NCBI GenBank assembly: GCA_001661515.1
Contig: LUVW01000035.1
Span: 230,993 to 246,329 of the forward strand
Length of the DNA: 15,337 nt
From: Capniomyces stellatus
Taxonomy: Eukaryota; Kickxellomycota; Harpellomycetes; Harpellales; Legeriomycetaceae
Direction: 5' to 3'
The translations under genes and the position numbers were made by a program. How positions within the stretch are numbered: the first letter of the stretch is position 1; every line of letters starts with the position of its first letter. Shown here piece by piece: positions 14,898 to 15,337 of this stretch. The notes below the pieces were generated by a model. It ran no database searches and was not told the origin of the DNA. It was given only the letters and a program-made list of their open reading frames with translations.

Positions 14898-15337
14898 ATG
14901 TCTGACATTAATATGCAAGTTTCAGCCACTCAGCTGCAAGATGCTGAAAACAAATATTCAGAGTTGGAGACTCAAAACATCCAACTTCTGGAAAGAATTG
15001 CTATTGCCGAAGAGCAATTCAACCAGCTAAACTCAGAGCTGGAGGCCACACAGAAGCGCCACAAAAAGATTCTCACCGAGAATTCCAAGTTGCAAGCCGA
15101 AGCCGCCAAGTACCAAGCCGAAGTTGCCGCCCTGCAGTGCCAGATCAATGAGGAAGTTAAGGCCAAGTATGAAATGGTCATTCAGTTGCAGCAGGAGAAG
15201 CTCGAGATCGCAGGCCGCGAAAGAGAACTAGCCGAGAAGACAGCCATTATGTATCAGAAGCATATGGAACTCAGTGCCAGCAAGCCTAGCCAAGCCGCCC
15301 AGCCGCCAGCCAGCCAGATGCCCAAGGTTCCAGAGTT
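14898..15337 (+). CDS. Coiled-coil Gag-like protein of the Ty3-like element, partial
   Basis: The ATG at 14898 opens a frame without stops to the window edge (146 codons and 2 bases), with much higher GC than the flanks. The protein is strongly helical and heptad-like: MSDINMQVSATQLQDAENKY, then LETQNIQLLERIAIAEEQFN, QLNSELEATQKRHKKILTEN and so on, ending in a Pro/Ala/Gln-rich stretch (KPSQAAQPPASQMPKVPE). It follows LTR, primer-binding site and a 68-nt leader, so its position is that of Gag. A coiled-coil N-terminus that would help Gag assembly is a reasonable inference; capsid and zinc-knuckle parts are beyond the edge. It has no stops, unlike all other coding pieces here, and this may be the youngest element in the window. 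Confidence 0.75.
   Translation, partial: MSDINMQVSATQLQDAENKYSELETQNIQLLERIAIAEEQFNQLNSELEATQKRHKKILTENSKLQAEAAKYQAEVAALQCQINEEVKAKYEMVIQLQQEKLEIAGRERELAEKTAIMYQKHMELSASKPSQAAQPPASQMPKVPE

Noticed and set aside
1..15337. CRISPR array, bacterial operons or phage genes
   Set aside because: No regular spaced repeats or bacterial gene features; tRNA genes and retroelements are eukaryotic in type.

Overview
The window looks like a repeat graveyard from an AT-rich eukaryotic genome, most likely an early-diverging fungus (Mucoromycota or a relative). This is inferred from content: a DIRS-type retrotransposon with the Gag and RT style I associate with Mucorales genomes, a LINE whose ORF1 carries a CCHC knuckle, several Ty3/gypsy lineages and two compact nuclear tRNA genes. 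No intact host protein gene is recognisable. Almost all protein-coding signal comes from retroelements broken by stops, frameshifts, deletions and nested insertions.

Layout: (1) 1-1869 is the 3' part of a Ty3/gypsy element on the + strand: an acidic linker and RT start, a 358-bp solo LTR sitting in an internal deletion, the integrase C-terminal half with a D-X35-E spacing, then a 126-bp LTR. (2) 1870-2628 is AT-rich noncoding DNA. (3) 2629-2789 holds tRNA-Phe(GAA) and tRNA-Leu(CAA), 7 bp apart, with one T-run terminator after the second. (4) 2790-3434 is mostly noncoding, with a possible minus-strand coding remnant. (5) 3461-10001 is a nearly full-length LINE flanked by an exact 26-bp direct repeat. 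Its ORF2 (endonuclease, RT, C-terminal zinc motif) is interrupted by a stop, a frameshift and two solo LTRs that each have perfect 5-bp target duplications. Removing each LTR plus one duplication rejoins the frame exactly. (6) 10028-10591 is AT-rich DNA with tandem and inverted repeats. (7) 10592-12316 is a DIRS-type element lacking its RT core and tyrosine recombinase. (8) 12317-12781 is noncoding and contains a 118-bp near-palindrome with TGTTA/TAACA ends. (9) 12782-14546 is a second Ty3/gypsy lineage (Gag, protease, RT start). (10) A 263-bp LTR in minus orientation (13888-14150) and a nearly identical 270-bp LTR in plus orientation (14547-14816) form a large inverted repeat. The plus copy is the 5' LTR of a third Ty3-like element: a primer-binding site follows after 1 nt and a coiled-coil, Gag-like ORF runs off the right edge.

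The most unusual signal is inside those inverted LTRs: a tRNA-like module with A-box and B-box sequences, of the kind that drives Pol III. In the plus copy a 7-nt insertion builds a perfect T-arm-like hairpin there, and the module is partly complementary to the element's own primer-binding site and leader. Taken together this suggests an LTR family with a built-in tRNA mimic, but activity is not shown by sequence alone.
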